Assembly (NCBI RefSeq): GCF_020524045.1
Contig: NZ_JAIVKL010000006.1
Coordinates: 124,001-188,000 of the forward strand
Source of the DNA: Metabacillus litoralis
GTDB taxonomy: Bacteria > Bacillota > Bacilli > Bacillales > Bacillaceae
Direction: 5' to 3'
DNA: 64,000 nt
The position numbers were made by a program, and so were the translations under genes. Shown one piece after another: positions 17,401 through 26,204 of the stretch. Position 1 is the stretch's first letter. The number at the start of each line of letters is the position of its first letter. Under the pieces are notes generated by a model, which was not told the origin of the DNA, did not search any database, and saw only the letters and a list, made by a program, of their open reading frames with translations.

Positions 17401-18951
17401 AAATCAAATATCTTATTTGCCATGATTGATGAGCCGGAAAAACAGAGTCAATCAAACTATACGTATGACATGATCGATGATGGAAATATCGGTATTTTTG
17501 GGTCAGCAGGTTATGGGAAAACGAATACCATGCTCACTCTATTATTAGGGATGGCAAGAAATTTCACTCCTAAAGAGGTTCATTATTATTTAATGGATTT
17601 TGGTAATGGTGGATTATTACCTTTAAAACAACTGCCACATACTGCTGATTATTTTTTACTTGATCAAGAGCGTAAAATAGAAAAGTTTATGAATATATTA
17701 CGAGATGAAATTGCCAAGAGAAAGCAGTTATTCCAAAGACAAGAAGTGAGCTCAATTAAAATGTATAACACCCTAAGTGAGGAACAGCTCCCATTATTGT
17801 TTCTTGTGGTTGATAACTTTGATGTTGTGAAAGAAGAAATGATGGAGCTTGAGCAACAATTAAACACCTTTGCTCGTGATGGTCAATCATTAGGGATTTA
17901 TATGATGTTAACGGCTACGCGTATTAACTCAGTGCGTCAGTCGCTTATGAACAACTTGAAAACAAAAGTTGTGCATTATTTAATGGATCAATCTGAAGGT
18001 TTTTCCGTGTTAGGCAGATTATCCTTCTCTCCAGAAGCAATACCAGGTAGAGCGATTTTGAAGAAAGAATCAGCGTATTTTTCACAAATTTATCTTCCGG
18101 TAGAAGGTAAAGATGATTTTGAACAAATGACTAATGTAAAAGCTCAGGTTCAAAACATGAAGGAAATCTATGAAAATGTAGAGAAGCCAAACCCTGTTCC
18201 TATGCTTCCTACTGAGCTAACCATTATAAATTTCGCTTCTTATGTGGAAAAGAAAAGAGGCTTATTACCAATAGGATTAAATGAAGAGCATGTCACTCCA
18301 GTGTATGTGAATTTCTTGAAAGTGAAACATTGTTTAGTTCTAGGGCAAGCACAAAAAGGAAAAACAAATGCTTTGAAGGCTCTTGTTTCTTCAGCTCTTG
18401 AACAAGATATAGAGACTTTGGGAGTTTTTGATTCAATTGACAGAGGTTTATCTACTTTTATTGGTGAGGAAAAGCTTGTCTATCTAGAGGGCAAAGATCA
18501 TATAAACTCTTGGTTAGATAAAGTAGAGGAACTTTTGATTAGAAGAGAGGAAGAGTATCAGCAGAATATTCTTGTTGGAAAATCAGCACAAATATACTCA
18601 CCAGTTCTACTAATGATCGATGGTTACGCTCGTTTTCTTCAAAATCTGGATAATCCTTTACAAGATCGAATTGTGAGATTTATGAAAAATTATAGTCATA
18701 TCGGTTTTAATGTAATTGTTTCAGGAAGCAACAATGAATTATCAAAAGGATATGATCCACTTACAACAGAGATAAAGCAAATTCGCCAAGCCATTGTATT
18801 AATGAAAAAGTCAGAACAAACCATGTTTACTCTTACTTATGATCGCAAAGAAAAAGATATCCAGCCGGGATTTGGCTATTATGTAGAAAATGGAAAAGAA
18901 CAAAGCATTCAAATACCGCTTGTTAATGTGGAGAGGAAGGTGCACGTATGA
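14491..18951 (+). CDS. essC: Type VII secretion motor ATPase EssC/YukBA
   Basis: A 1486-residue FtsK/SpoIIIE-type ATPase, the motor and substrate receptor of type VII secretion. Two forkhead-associated-like domains lie at about 1-190, then two membrane helices (about 234-285). Three P-loop modules follow: AGTTGSGKSEF (about 670), GSAGYGKTNTM (about 1003) and GQAQKGKTNAL (about 1284). The first has a full Walker A and a Walker B region (LFLISDEFAEL); the last two are more degenerate, as usual for EssC. It is one continuous gene, as in most Firmicutes. It overlaps esaA by 4 bases (ATGA). Its variable C-terminus is expected to match the adjacent effector set. Confidence 0.95.
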   Translation: MSMLWVFHKNSYQHLKLKQNTKELTIGAGEQHTIALQLLTSPFKIINKAGAYYIDKGDKHEQELIEGNFYPLSVSEELSIFLSSTDSESKTYYIGHLDECTFSLTNEKANFFKKADDLYKQESFSLNRLQGQLEVSPVNGESVYINGQLIKEATKLKVGDVILWPFMTVTLIEDDVIQVDSITDFKTSLPEMIKPQSEMLKKYPSYRRTPRMVYDLPKEKVQLSFPTQDTEGSNRSLWLIIMPPLVMLLVMGLVAILVPRGIFIIVSLVMFLTTLVTSTVQYFKDRGTQKRAKERRKRIYTNYLNAKRQELQELADKQKDVLTFHFPSYERMKYLTNQISDRLWERTLESPDFLQFRLGTGTVPASYTISSTSSDMSNREMDELLEESQTLEKSYKYLNNLPITANLSDGAIGLIGKDAVLKNELHQLIGQLAFFHSYHDLRFVFIFDEHEYKEWEWMKWLPHFQLANSFAKGFIYNEKTRDQLLYSLYEMIRERDLEEDKEKMRFSPHYAFIITNHQLISDHVILEYLEGEHSHLGISVIFAAEAKESLTDNIHTLIRYINDQQGDILIQQKKAVRIPFELDEHNHEGNESFARMLRTLDHQIGMTNSIPTSVSFLEMMNAKNIDELPIKQNWLTRESSKSLAVPVGLKGKEETVELNLHEKAHGPHGLLAGTTGSGKSEFLQTYILSLAVHFHPHEVAFLLIDYKGGGMAQPFKNIPHLLGTITNIEGSKNFSLRALASIKSELKRRQRLFDQHTVTHINDYTKLHKQGKAKQPLPHLFLISDEFAELKNEEPEFIRELVSAARIGRSLGVHLILATQKPGGVIDNQIWSNARFRVALKVQNTEDSREILKNGDAASITVTGRGYLQVGNNEIYELFQSAWSGAPYYAEESFDLEDEVAIVTDLGLLPLSEVSSQEQKQKETLSEIAAVVDRIEQLQEEMELERIPSPWLPPLSSRLCQNQQLIDEQTKSNILFAMIDEPEKQSQSNYTYDMIDDGNIGIFGSAGYGKTNTMLTLLLGMARNFTPKEVHYYLMDFGNGGLLPLKQLPHTADYFLLDQERKIEKFMNILRDEIAKRKQLFQRQEVSSIKMYNTLSEEQLPLLFLVVDNFDVVKEEMMELEQQLNTFARDGQSLGIYMMLTATRINSVRQSLMNNLKTKVVHYLMDQSEGFSVLGRLSFSPEAIPGRAILKKESAYFSQIYLPVEGKDDFEQMTNVKAQVQNMKEIYENVEKPNPVPMLPTELTIINFASYVEKKRGLLPIGLNEEHVTPVYVNFLKVKHCLVLGQAQKGKTNALKALVSSALEQDIETLGVFDSIDRGLSTFIGEEKLVYLEGKDHINSWLDKVEELLIRREEEYQQNILVGKSAQIYSPVLLMIDGYARFLQNLDNPLQDRIVRFMKNYSHIGFNVIVSGSNNELSKGYDPLTTEIKQIRQAIVLMKKSEQTMFTLTYDRKEKDIQPGFGYYVENGKEQSIQIPLVNVERKVHV

Positions 18952-21900
18952 AACAATCAGCAACGATTATAAAATTACTTCTAGTTATTGCTTTAATCGT
19001 CATTACCCCTCTTCTCTTCTTTCGAATAATTGGTGATAATCCGTTCAAGGTAGAAAAGGTAAGTGCTGCACAAACGATTGCCATTATAAATGAAGATTTG
19101 GGTACCGAAGAAGAGGGAGAGCAAATCCAGTTTGGCCAAGATATAGCAACAATCTTAAAAGAAAATTCAAATTTTGAGTGGACAGTTGTAGGAAGAAGCG
19201 CAGGAGAAAATGGACTAAAAAGCCAAAAGTATGATGCGATTGTTTATTTGCCTTCTAATTTTTCCGAAAATGTCATGTCCTATAACGAAGCAAACCCAGT
19301 TAAAACAAATTTTCAATACAAAGTACAAAGTCAGCTGAATGCCATTAATAAAGAAAAGGTATTGTTAGAATTAGAAAAATCAACTAAGAAAGTTAATCAA
19401 AAAATATCAACGCTTTATTGGAATTACGTTTCTGCTGATATGGAAAATATTCGTCAAGAATTTGATGAAATTCTTGAAAAAGAAGTAGCTTTTCAGGAAG
19501 CAATGAAAGCCTTCTATCAACCGAGCTCAAAAGACCTTGCAGGACAGATAGAAGAACAAAAAGCGATGCTATCGAGTATTCAATCTTCCATTCAAGATGC
19601 TGGAAAAAGAACACCTGATCAGCAATCAATGCTAGAAGGCTATGAACAAAGTTTAACGAGTTTTGTAGAATATGTTGAGCAATACAAAGAATATCAAGAT
19701 AAACAACAGCAAATATTAGCTGAAATTCAAAAAGAAGCCATTCAATCAGTAACAGATGCAACTACTAACCAGCAACCACTATTTCTAAACTCAAAAGATT
19801 TGTTTGAAGAAAAAGGTGGAGGCTTTATCGAAACGATGAAAGTCCTTGATTCTCAAATGGTCAGTTCACAACAGGTTTTTGGCCAACTAGCAGAACAACG
19901 CTATAGTCAAGTAGCTAGACAAATTAATGATTATTACAATTTGCAAAAAAAGCTCCTAGATTTTTATCAGCAGTTAAAAGATACAACAGAGCTTAATGCT
20001 GTTGAGGTTGAGCTTGCGAAGTATAGTGATAGCTTAAATGATCAGCCGGAAGAGCCGGGAGAGCCAGAAGAGCCAGAAGAGCCAAAACCTGATAAACCTG
20101 AGGAGACAGGAAAACCTGATGATGAAAATCCAGAAGAGAAAAAACCTGATAAATCAGCAAAGAGTAACTCAACTCTATTAGCAGCGAGCACTGAATCTAA
20201 TGAAGATTCTCCTCCATCTGAAGAAGCAGGTGAAGATAATACGGAACAGCCTCCTTCAGAAGAAGAGTCTGAAATTCCGTCAGAACCAACAGATCCATCA
20301 GAACCAACGGAACCAACGGAACCAACGGAACCAACAAATCCAACAAATCCTCCAGATACAGAAACACCAGAGGAGAAATTTGTTGATTTAGGTGCTGAAA
20401 AAGCTGAGATTATGAGTATCGCTAATGAAATGACTAGTTTAAAAGAAACTCTATTAGCTCTTTTAGATCCTACTGCAGAGGATTTAAAAGATGCATTAGT
20501 AGGATTAGAAGGATTAAGTGGAAGGTTAGCGGATGTAAATGTTTCTTTAAGTGATAAAGAAAACGGAGAAAATCCGTTACAAAGTAAACTAGACGAGTTA
20601 CAGAATACTCTTGCTGAAACCATTCGAACAACAAGTGAAAGAATTAAGGATCTTGAAGGTGATATTGGTGGTCTTGAAGCAGATAAGAAAAACCTTGAAG
20701 AAGAAAGGGATAATCTGATTGGAGATATCCTTGATCTTGAAAAATCTAAAGAAGAATTACAAACGCTATATGATGACCTTCTTACTAATTTCAATAAATT
20801 AGAAGCTGAACTTAATTTATATAAAGACTATGAAACTAGTATCAAGGAAGAAATAGAGAAAAAAGAACAATCGATTTTATCGTCAAAAGCATTATCTGAG
20901 ACAAGAAAAGAAAAACTTAATAAAATCTTTTCCAAGGAAATAAACAGCAAAGATCTTCTAGAAATGATGTTTTATTATTCGTATTTGGATCGATATGAAG
21001 CTACTTTGATTAGCATGATATCTGAAGATCAAGCAAAAAAAGATACTTTGAGTAATGAAGAATTGCAAGAGGAAGCAAATAAGATTGTAGCTATTACAAG
21101 TGAAGAACAAGTAATTTGGGATCAACTCGAGGGAGATTTGCCAACAACGCAGGATGCTTTAAATACTATGGAGGATAACTTCACAGTCTTTATGGTTGAG
21201 TATCAAGTCACCGTTGATGAGCAACAAACAAAGCTGATTGAAAGTCTTGATAGTATTGCTAAAGAAGCACAAGAAGTATTGAACCAAATTCAACAGCCAG
21301 AAAAGATGTTATCTCAAGCACCTCCAACATCAACGATAGAAGGTCAAGAAATGATAGTCGGAACTGAGCGTATCAATGATCAAATGGAATCCATTCATAC
21401 ATGGCTAGATTCTGTGCAGGAAAGTCAAACAAGTATTATTGATTATACAGGTGAGCTTCAAGGAAGAGTCGGTGATGTTCAAGCAGACGCAGATAAATTA
21501 AATAATAAATGGGCAACAAATGTAGCATCAACTGAATTGATTAGAAACGACGTATTTAGCGTACTAGGTAATACTTTTGTTGATGGCCAATCCAACGGAT
21601 ATGTTTATGATTTCCTAACAAATCCATTAAAAATAAGTGGAGATATTCCAGAGGAAACGAAGAGTACAACAGTTAAAAATATCCCACCGGTCGTTGTTTT
21701 ATTTATTGTTCTTGTATGTAGCTTGTTAATTGGTTATACAAGTTTCTACTTTAAACAGCCACCATTGTGGATTCAAGGTATCTTGTTTTTGTTATTAAAT
21801 TTAATTGTTGGTTTTGTTATCAGTCTATTTGGCTTAGATATTTATCCTTTAAGAGAAGAAAGTGCTGTGGAGTGGACTATTTTTACAATCGTTCTTCTTA

Positions 21901-22202
21901 CAGTAGGATCAGCATTAGTAAGAGTAGGCTTTGCTGTCCATCATTTAGTGGGGTTATTTATTACAGTAGGTATGGTGGTCTTCTATGTAACGCCATTGCT
22001 TGCTTTAACAACTCCAAACTTTAGCTTCCAGGATCCGATGTCTAAGGTGTATATGAGTATTCAATATGGAACAGAGTCTTTATTTACACAAGCAATGATT
22101 GTTCTTTGCTTATTACTTCTAGGTTTAGGAGCATTACAATACTTTATTGGCAGATCTCAGATGACTGTTGTCGAGAAAGGGTCTGAAACATATGAAGCAT
22201 AA
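18948..22202 (+). CDS. esaA: Type VII secretion membrane protein EsaA/YueB
   Basis: A 1084-residue protein with an N-terminal membrane helix (about 8-27), a very large extracellular helical domain and five or six C-terminal helices (about 915-1070). This is the YueB/EsaA layout; YueB in B. subtilis is also the receptor of phage SPP1. The extracellular part carries a long Pro/Glu/Thr-rich stretch (about 365-485, with repeated EPT units) and then coiled coil. That surface segment is likely to vary between strains. The start overlaps essC by 4 bases and the stop overlaps essA by 11 bases. Confidence 0.92.
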   Translation: MKQSATIIKLLLVIALIVITPLLFFRIIGDNPFKVEKVSAAQTIAIINEDLGTEEEGEQIQFGQDIATILKENSNFEWTVVGRSAGENGLKSQKYDAIVYLPSNFSENVMSYNEANPVKTNFQYKVQSQLNAINKEKVLLELEKSTKKVNQKISTLYWNYVSADMENIRQEFDEILEKEVAFQEAMKAFYQPSSKDLAGQIEEQKAMLSSIQSSIQDAGKRTPDQQSMLEGYEQSLTSFVEYVEQYKEYQDKQQQILAEIQKEAIQSVTDATTNQQPLFLNSKDLFEEKGGGFIETMKVLDSQMVSSQQVFGQLAEQRYSQVARQINDYYNLQKKLLDFYQQLKDTTELNAVEVELAKYSDSLNDQPEEPGEPEEPEEPKPDKPEETGKPDDENPEEKKPDKSAKSNSTLLAASTESNEDSPPSEEAGEDNTEQPPSEEESEIPSEPTDPSEPTEPTEPTEPTNPTNPPDTETPEEKFVDLGAEKAEIMSIANEMTSLKETLLALLDPTAEDLKDALVGLEGLSGRLADVNVSLSDKENGENPLQSKLDELQNTLAETIRTTSERIKDLEGDIGGLEADKKNLEEERDNLIGDILDLEKSKEELQTLYDDLLTNFNKLEAELNLYKDYETSIKEEIEKKEQSILSSKALSETRKEKLNKIFSKEINSKDLLEMMFYYSYLDRYEATLISMISEDQAKKDTLSNEELQEEANKIVAITSEEQVIWDQLEGDLPTTQDALNTMEDNFTVFMVEYQVTVDEQQTKLIESLDSIAKEAQEVLNQIQQPEKMLSQAPPTSTIEGQEMIVGTERINDQMESIHTWLDSVQESQTSIIDYTGELQGRVGDVQADADKLNNKWATNVASTELIRNDVFSVLGNTFVDGQSNGYVYDFLTNPLKISGDIPEETKSTTVKNIPPVVVLFIVLVCSLLIGYTSFYFKQPPLWIQGILFLLLNLIVGFVISLFGLDIYPLREESAVEWTIFTIVLLTVGSALVRVGFAVHHLVGLFITVGMVVFYVTPLLALTTPNFSFQDPMSKVYMSIQYGTESLFTQAMIVLCLLLLGLGALQYFIGRSQMTVVEKGSETYEA

Positions 22203-22698
22203 GCAAGTGAAACTAGTTTTCTTCTTTCTTTTGATGGTAACTGTATATCATCTCGCAGCTGCTAGTGTTGTGCTTGGTGTGGAAGAAAAGTCGAAGATTG
22301 ATGAGCTTGTGCCAAATGATTATCAAAAAGAAAAATTTAAGATTAATAAAGATCTAATTTTAGATGAACAACAGCAAAACCAACGAACGACAATACCAGA
22401 GGAACAAAAGAAGCTAACATTTGAAGGTGAAAAAACCTCAAATGATCGTGAAGTGAAGCATAATTTATTTTCAAGTGAAGCAAAAGATTTAAATACAATT
22501 AAAGCAAAAGCTGTAAGTATGCAGCTTTTTTCAGAAAAAGAGCTGCTATCACAAAGTGCAATGGAGGAAGAGACAGATTCTTCCTCTTCTTCACCACTGA
22601 GCCTGTTAATTTGGGTTTTAGTAGCGATGTGCAGTATCTTGCTGATTGTTGTGCTTTTTGTATGGAATAAATCGACGACTTTAGAAAAACGGGTTTAA
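22192..22698 (+). CDS. essA: Type VII secretion protein EssA/YueC
   Basis: A 168-residue protein with an N-terminal hydrophobic helix (about 7-26), a charged middle and a C-terminal membrane helix (about 140-160, LLIWVLVAMCSILLIVVLFVW). Size, topology and position directly after esaA fit EssA (YueC), a small membrane component of the machine. The ATG at 22192 overlaps the esaA stop; an in-frame ATG at 22168 would start further inside esaA. This ends the core secretion genes: yueD, the next gene in B. subtilis, is absent and a toxin cassette follows 24 bases later. Confidence 0.85.
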   Translation: MKHKQVKLVFFFLLMVTVYHLAAASVVLGVEEKSKIDELVPNDYQKEKFKINKDLILDEQQQNQRTTIPEEQKKLTFEGEKTSNDREVKHNLFSSEAKDLNTIKAKAVSMQLFSEKELLSQSAMEEETDSSSSSPLSLLIWVLVAMCSILLIVVLFVWNKSTTLEKRV

Positions 22699-22722
22699 AA
22701 ATAGCTAGTGAGGTGATTTTTC

Positions 22723-23151
22723 ATGAGCTTATCAAGTGCGTTATATGCGATTCAACGAACAATATCTTCACAATCAAATGATCTTGATGAAAAAATTGAA
22801 AGATTAAGAAAAGCAAAAAATGAAATTAATAGAGAGCAAGGCTATTTGCTTCAAGAAATAACGAAGTTGAAACAACCAGATCTAGGCAAAGAATGGATAG
22901 GGAAAAGAGCCAATGATTATGATGATGAACGTGAAGAAGCCTATTCTATTATGCGGAAAATCGGTAACGTTGATTATGATGGATATCAGCAGCTTATCGA
23001 AAATAAAATCAATAGCTTAGAAATGGAAAGAAGTGTGCTTTCTTTTACACAAAATCTTGCTTATGAAGCAGGAAGATTAGTTGGTAAAGGTGAAGAAGCA
23101 GCAGATGAGCTATCAGATCGTATTAATGACTTAAGAAGGCGGTTATTTTAA
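22723..23151 (+). CDS. YwqH-like helical partner of an LXG toxin (DUF5082 type)
   Basis: A 142-residue, almost wholly helical protein with coiled-coil propensity and a W-I-G turn (KEWIGKRANDYDDERE, about residues 65-80) resembling the WXG turn. Size, composition and position match B. subtilis YwqH, the first gene of the ywqHIJK toxin cassette. Such small proteins bind the helical LXG domain and are needed for targeting to the type VII apparatus. GAGGTG precedes the ATG. The stop overlaps the next start by one base. Confidence 0.75.
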   Translation: MSLSSALYAIQRTISSQSNDLDEKIERLRKAKNEINREQGYLLQEITKLKQPDLGKEWIGKRANDYDDEREEAYSIMRKIGNVDYDGYQQLIENKINSLEMERSVLSFTQNLAYEAGRLVGKGEEAADELSDRINDLRRRLF

Positions 23152-23417
23152 TGGTAACAATTAAATTAAACTATCAAGCTGTCATAAAAGATCTAAATGA
23201 AGCGAAATCTGCGCTTCAGCATGTGAAATTAGCTACACCAAGTTCAAGTGATCTTGGTAAGAACAAACTAGATTACACGAGGTATTTTCTTGAACGTGAA
23301 GCTAGAATTCATCAGCTAATTAACGAATATGTTTCCATTGTTGAAAAGAATCTCGAAGATACAAAAGTAAATGTCCGTTCATTAAAAGAACAGGATGAAG
23401 CCATTACGAGAAATTAA
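23151..23417 (+). CDS. YwqI-like helical partner of an LXG toxin (DUF5344 type)
   Basis: An 88-residue helical protein with the start (TIKLNYQAVIKDLNEAKSAL) and length of B. subtilis YwqI. It is probably the second LXG-associated partner that forms a pre-secretion complex with the toxin encoded 13 bases downstream. It begins on the last base of the preceding stop codon, so translation is coupled. No catalytic motif is expected or seen. Confidence 0.75.
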   Translation: MVTIKLNYQAVIKDLNEAKSALQHVKLATPSSSDLGKNKLDYTRYFLEREARIHQLINEYVSIVEKNLEDTKVNVRSLKEQDEAITRN

Positions 23418-23429
23418 TGGAAAGGGCAG

Positions 23430-25337
23430 ATGCGGGCTGTGAAAGTATTTGAAGCAAAACCATTAATCGAGTCAATGGAAGACCGATCACAAAATTATGA
23501 TGATTTAAGAGAAAAGCTTCAACACCTAAAAAAGAAATTTACAGATATTGTTCAACTAGATGATGCTCTTCAAGGTAAAGGTGCAGCAGCAATAAAAGGC
23601 TTCTATCAAGGTCAGATCGACGTTGTAGAAGCCTGGCTTCGCCTTATCGACCGAAATATCGCCTTTTTCAATGGCATATCAGGTATGACTGAAGATGTTG
23701 ATTTAAGTGGTAACACTACTGTATACCTTCCCTTTCTTGAAGACGAACTATCCCATCATGAAACCAGCTATATCGCGATGGTCACAAGTCAGCAAGAAGA
23801 GCTCCAAACAATAGTCAATCAAATTGATGACCTTGTTCCTCTAAACGTATTTTCAATGGATCGCTTCAATGATCAACTAGCCCAGGCACAAAAGAAAAGA
23901 CGTTCTACAATACAAGCAGTAGAATCACTTGATGCGGACTTAAAAACAGAATATATGCTTTCAGAGAACGATGAATATTATGCAGTTACACTTTTTCAGC
24001 AATTAATAGAAGCAACAAGACAAGGTGGCAATACAATTTCGCCAATCCATTTTAACGCTGAGGCTTATAAGTCGAGTGATGTTTATAAGTTGAAGGAGCA
24101 GGCCGAGCAGCAGGCGATTGAATATCTTTCTTACAAAGAAGAACAAGAGAAAATGAGAGAACAACTTAGAGAGTTAGAAGAATTGGAAAGGCGTCCTTGG
24201 TATGAAAAAGCAGCTGATACCGTAAGAACCTTTACAGGAGAATTAACAGGCTATTACGATTATATTCGTGCATCAGAAGGAGTTGACCCAGTTACAGGCG
24301 AAGAATTAACAGAGGGTCAACGAGTTGCAGCTGGTGCAATGGCAGCAGCTGGATTCATCCCCGTTGTCGGATGGGCAGGAAGGATCTTTAAAGGTGGCAG
24401 TGCTATATACAAAACAACAAAGGGAGTAAAAGCTGCAGACCAAGCATTGGATGTATATCGTAATAGCAAGACTTTTTCAAATTTAGAAAAAGCTGAGATG
24501 GGCATTTATGGGCTTGTCTCTGCAAACGGATTTAGTGAGTATCTTACAGGCAAAGATATGTTTGGAAATAAACTAACTGTCGAGCAACAAGAGAATAGTC
24601 TTTATCAGGCTCTAGGGTTACTGGCTGTTGGTGGTGGTGCTTATTATGTTAATAGGTTGCAGGCTGAGAATGGGATTTATCAGATACCTGGGAAAAATGA
24701 TGGTAAAGTAACTCCTTATGAGGCTAGAAATAGTAGTGTTAATATTCATAGAATGAATGTAAATAGATCCGAATATTTACATGGGAAATTCGGAAAACTA
24801 TCTAAAGAAGAATTACATAATAGGATAAATAATTCAAATTTGAGACGAATGTTAAAGGATTATAGTCCCTCTGATGTTGCTCAGAATTGGCAAGGTTCTA
24901 GTCCGTATTTTGGAGTAGATGAATACGTGGATAAATTATATACTAAAGGAACTATTTTGTATGCTGGTGAACCTTTTCCTTCAGGATATTTTTCTACCAA
25001 AGAAGCAATAATGGGATCTGGGAAGGACGCAACAAAGCTTTTTAAAGGAGTTCAAGTTAAACCTTTTTATCAAAAGGGTATGTCAAATGCAATTTATAGA
25101 GATACCATGGGGGCTTATCAGCTGAATATTGACTTGATTGGAGCAAATGGATTAGCAAAAGCAAATCCACAATTTGGTGAAGGTGGCTTAGAACAAATTT
25201 TCATGGCAGATTTCAATGAACTTATCCATAATAAGTTTATCACTAGAATAAAAGATGGGGAAATTAAGTTAAGTAATAATACTATAAGTATAGAAGAATA
25301 TAAAGAAATTGAACAGAAAATAAGATCCTATGAATAA
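23430..25337 (+). CDS. LXG-domain polymorphic toxin, type VII effector
   Basis: A 635-residue effector in three parts. Residues 1 to about 225 are a helical LXG targeting domain. About 255-410 is a Gly/Ala-rich pretoxin segment (GVDPVTGEELTEGQRVAAGA, FIPVVGWAGR) of the PT-TG type. About 415-635 is the toxin tip. I cannot assign the tip firmly. It contains FPSGYFSTKEA and ANPQFGEGGLEQIF, which faintly recall TNT-type NAD-degrading tips with their GGxQ segment, but the expected N-terminal Arg motif is not clear. The C-terminal part is more AT-rich than the LXG part, as expected for a swapped tip. AAAGGG precedes the ATG. The candidate immunity gene follows 30 bases later. Confidence 0.85.
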   Translation: MRAVKVFEAKPLIESMEDRSQNYDDLREKLQHLKKKFTDIVQLDDALQGKGAAAIKGFYQGQIDVVEAWLRLIDRNIAFFNGISGMTEDVDLSGNTTVYLPFLEDELSHHETSYIAMVTSQQEELQTIVNQIDDLVPLNVFSMDRFNDQLAQAQKKRRSTIQAVESLDADLKTEYMLSENDEYYAVTLFQQLIEATRQGGNTISPIHFNAEAYKSSDVYKLKEQAEQQAIEYLSYKEEQEKMREQLRELEELERRPWYEKAADTVRTFTGELTGYYDYIRASEGVDPVTGEELTEGQRVAAGAMAAAGFIPVVGWAGRIFKGGSAIYKTTKGVKAADQALDVYRNSKTFSNLEKAEMGIYGLVSANGFSEYLTGKDMFGNKLTVEQQENSLYQALGLLAVGGGAYYVNRLQAENGIYQIPGKNDGKVTPYEARNSSVNIHRMNVNRSEYLHGKFGKLSKEELHNRINNSNLRRMLKDYSPSDVAQNWQGSSPYFGVDEYVDKLYTKGTILYAGEPFPSGYFSTKEAIMGSGKDATKLFKGVQVKPFYQKGMSNAIYRDTMGAYQLNIDLIGANGLAKANPQFGEGGLEQIFMADFNELIHNKFITRIKDGEIKLSNNTISIEEYKEIEQKIRSYE

Positions 25338-25367
25338 TGGAAAAATGAAGATGGGAGGTAAGTTAGA

Positions 25368-25799
25368 ATGGATGGGAAATCAGGAGAGATCTTAATTTTG
25401 AATACTATTATAAATAAAACTTTAGATAAAAATGTATTCATTAAGAATTTAGGAGTGTTTTTAGAAGACATTAAAGAAGAACAAGATGTTTTTGAATTCA
25501 AAGATGCTGTAGAAATTGAATCAATGAGGTTTTGGACTTGGATTATTTTTAATCATAATCATGTAGCAAGCATTATGCTTGAAAATGCAGATAAGGATTT
25601 ACTAAACTCTTATACAAATTGGTCTAATCACAATGTTAAGAAAAAAAGACAATTACATGATGAATGGTTAATTGGTAATTTAGGTAGTGACTATGAGAAA
25701 ACACCTACATCAATTATTTTTAAAAGAAATTGGGGAGAGGTCACCTCTTACACTGATATGAAGAGTGGGGAAGTTAGGATTTCTGTAGTATATTATTAA
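25368..25799 (+). CDS. Candidate cognate immunity protein of the LXG toxin
   Basis: A 143-residue acidic cytoplasmic protein with no signal peptide and no family I recognise. The assignment rests on position: it follows the toxin by 30 bases on the same strand, has its own good ribosome site (GGGAGG) and is the right size. Visible features are an aromatic segment (MRFWTWIIFNHNHVAS) and beta strands at the C-terminus. Directly after its stop begins a decayed fragment of iadA, so this gene marks the end of the intact toxin cassette. Confidence 0.6.
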   Translation: MDGKSGEILILNTIINKTLDKNVFIKNLGVFLEDIKEEQDVFEFKDAVEIESMRFWTWIIFNHNHVASIMLENADKDLLNSYTNWSNHNVKKKRQLHDEWLIGNLGSDYEKTPTSIIFKRNWGEVTSYTDMKSGEVRISVVYY

Positions 25800-25813
25800 A
25801 AATAACAAGGGAA

Positions 25814-26005
25814 GGGCCTACCCAGAAGCTAAGCCCCTTCTCATTCTTCAAAACTCATCTTCACGATAGCAGTCTCATTCTCAACCACGTGCTGCCTTTT
25901 ATCTATAATGATTGCACAGTTATTTTTTATCTAATATGACAAGGTTAGCATTTTTTCCTGCATCTCTTATTTCTTTGAACAGAGTACTTACCTTACTATT
26001 ATATT
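25814..26005 (-). pseudogene. Decayed 3' fragment of iadA
   Basis: This stretch aligns by eye with the 3' end of the intact iadA gene and its terminator region. Positions 25814-25965 match 31397-31545 with scattered differences. About 100 bases are then missing, and 25961-26005 matches about 31643-31688, including TCTTTGAACARAGTAYTTACCTT. Same strand as iadA, no open frame. It is a vestigial copy left at the junction between the toxin cassette and the following accessory segment. Confidence 0.8.
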
Positions 26006-26075
26006 TCTGTAGAAACAGGTATTTGAAATTAAGATAGGTCTATATCAATAAGGTTAAGGCGTTTTTAGTTGGAAG
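26006..26075 (+). pseudogene. Decayed 3' fragment of the 27472-27828 membrane-protein gene
   Basis: The stretch around 26007-26075 matches 27753-27835, the last codons and stop of the small membrane protein downstream. GGTCTATATCAATAAGG is shared exactly, as are a TTTTTAGTTG end and several flanking words, with a short internal gap. Weak similarity may continue past the stop (26090-26130 with 27855-27895). No frame is open. It indicates an earlier second copy of that gene. Confidence 0.65.
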
Positions 26076-26204
26076 GAATGTTATCTCTATTTTAATGAAG
26101 GCTAGCCTATCAATTTTCTGATAAAAAGGTTCTTGCTCAAGTTCTACTTTAGAAACGGTTTTAAAGGTAGTTTGGTAAGAGCAAATAATTATAGGGGAAT
26201 GATC

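Noticed and set aside
20042-20794. Minus-strand 250-residue Ser-rich ORF inside esaA
   Set aside because: It mirrors the Pro/Glu-rich coding repeat of esaA and lies within a clear plus-strand gene with no promoter or ribosome site.
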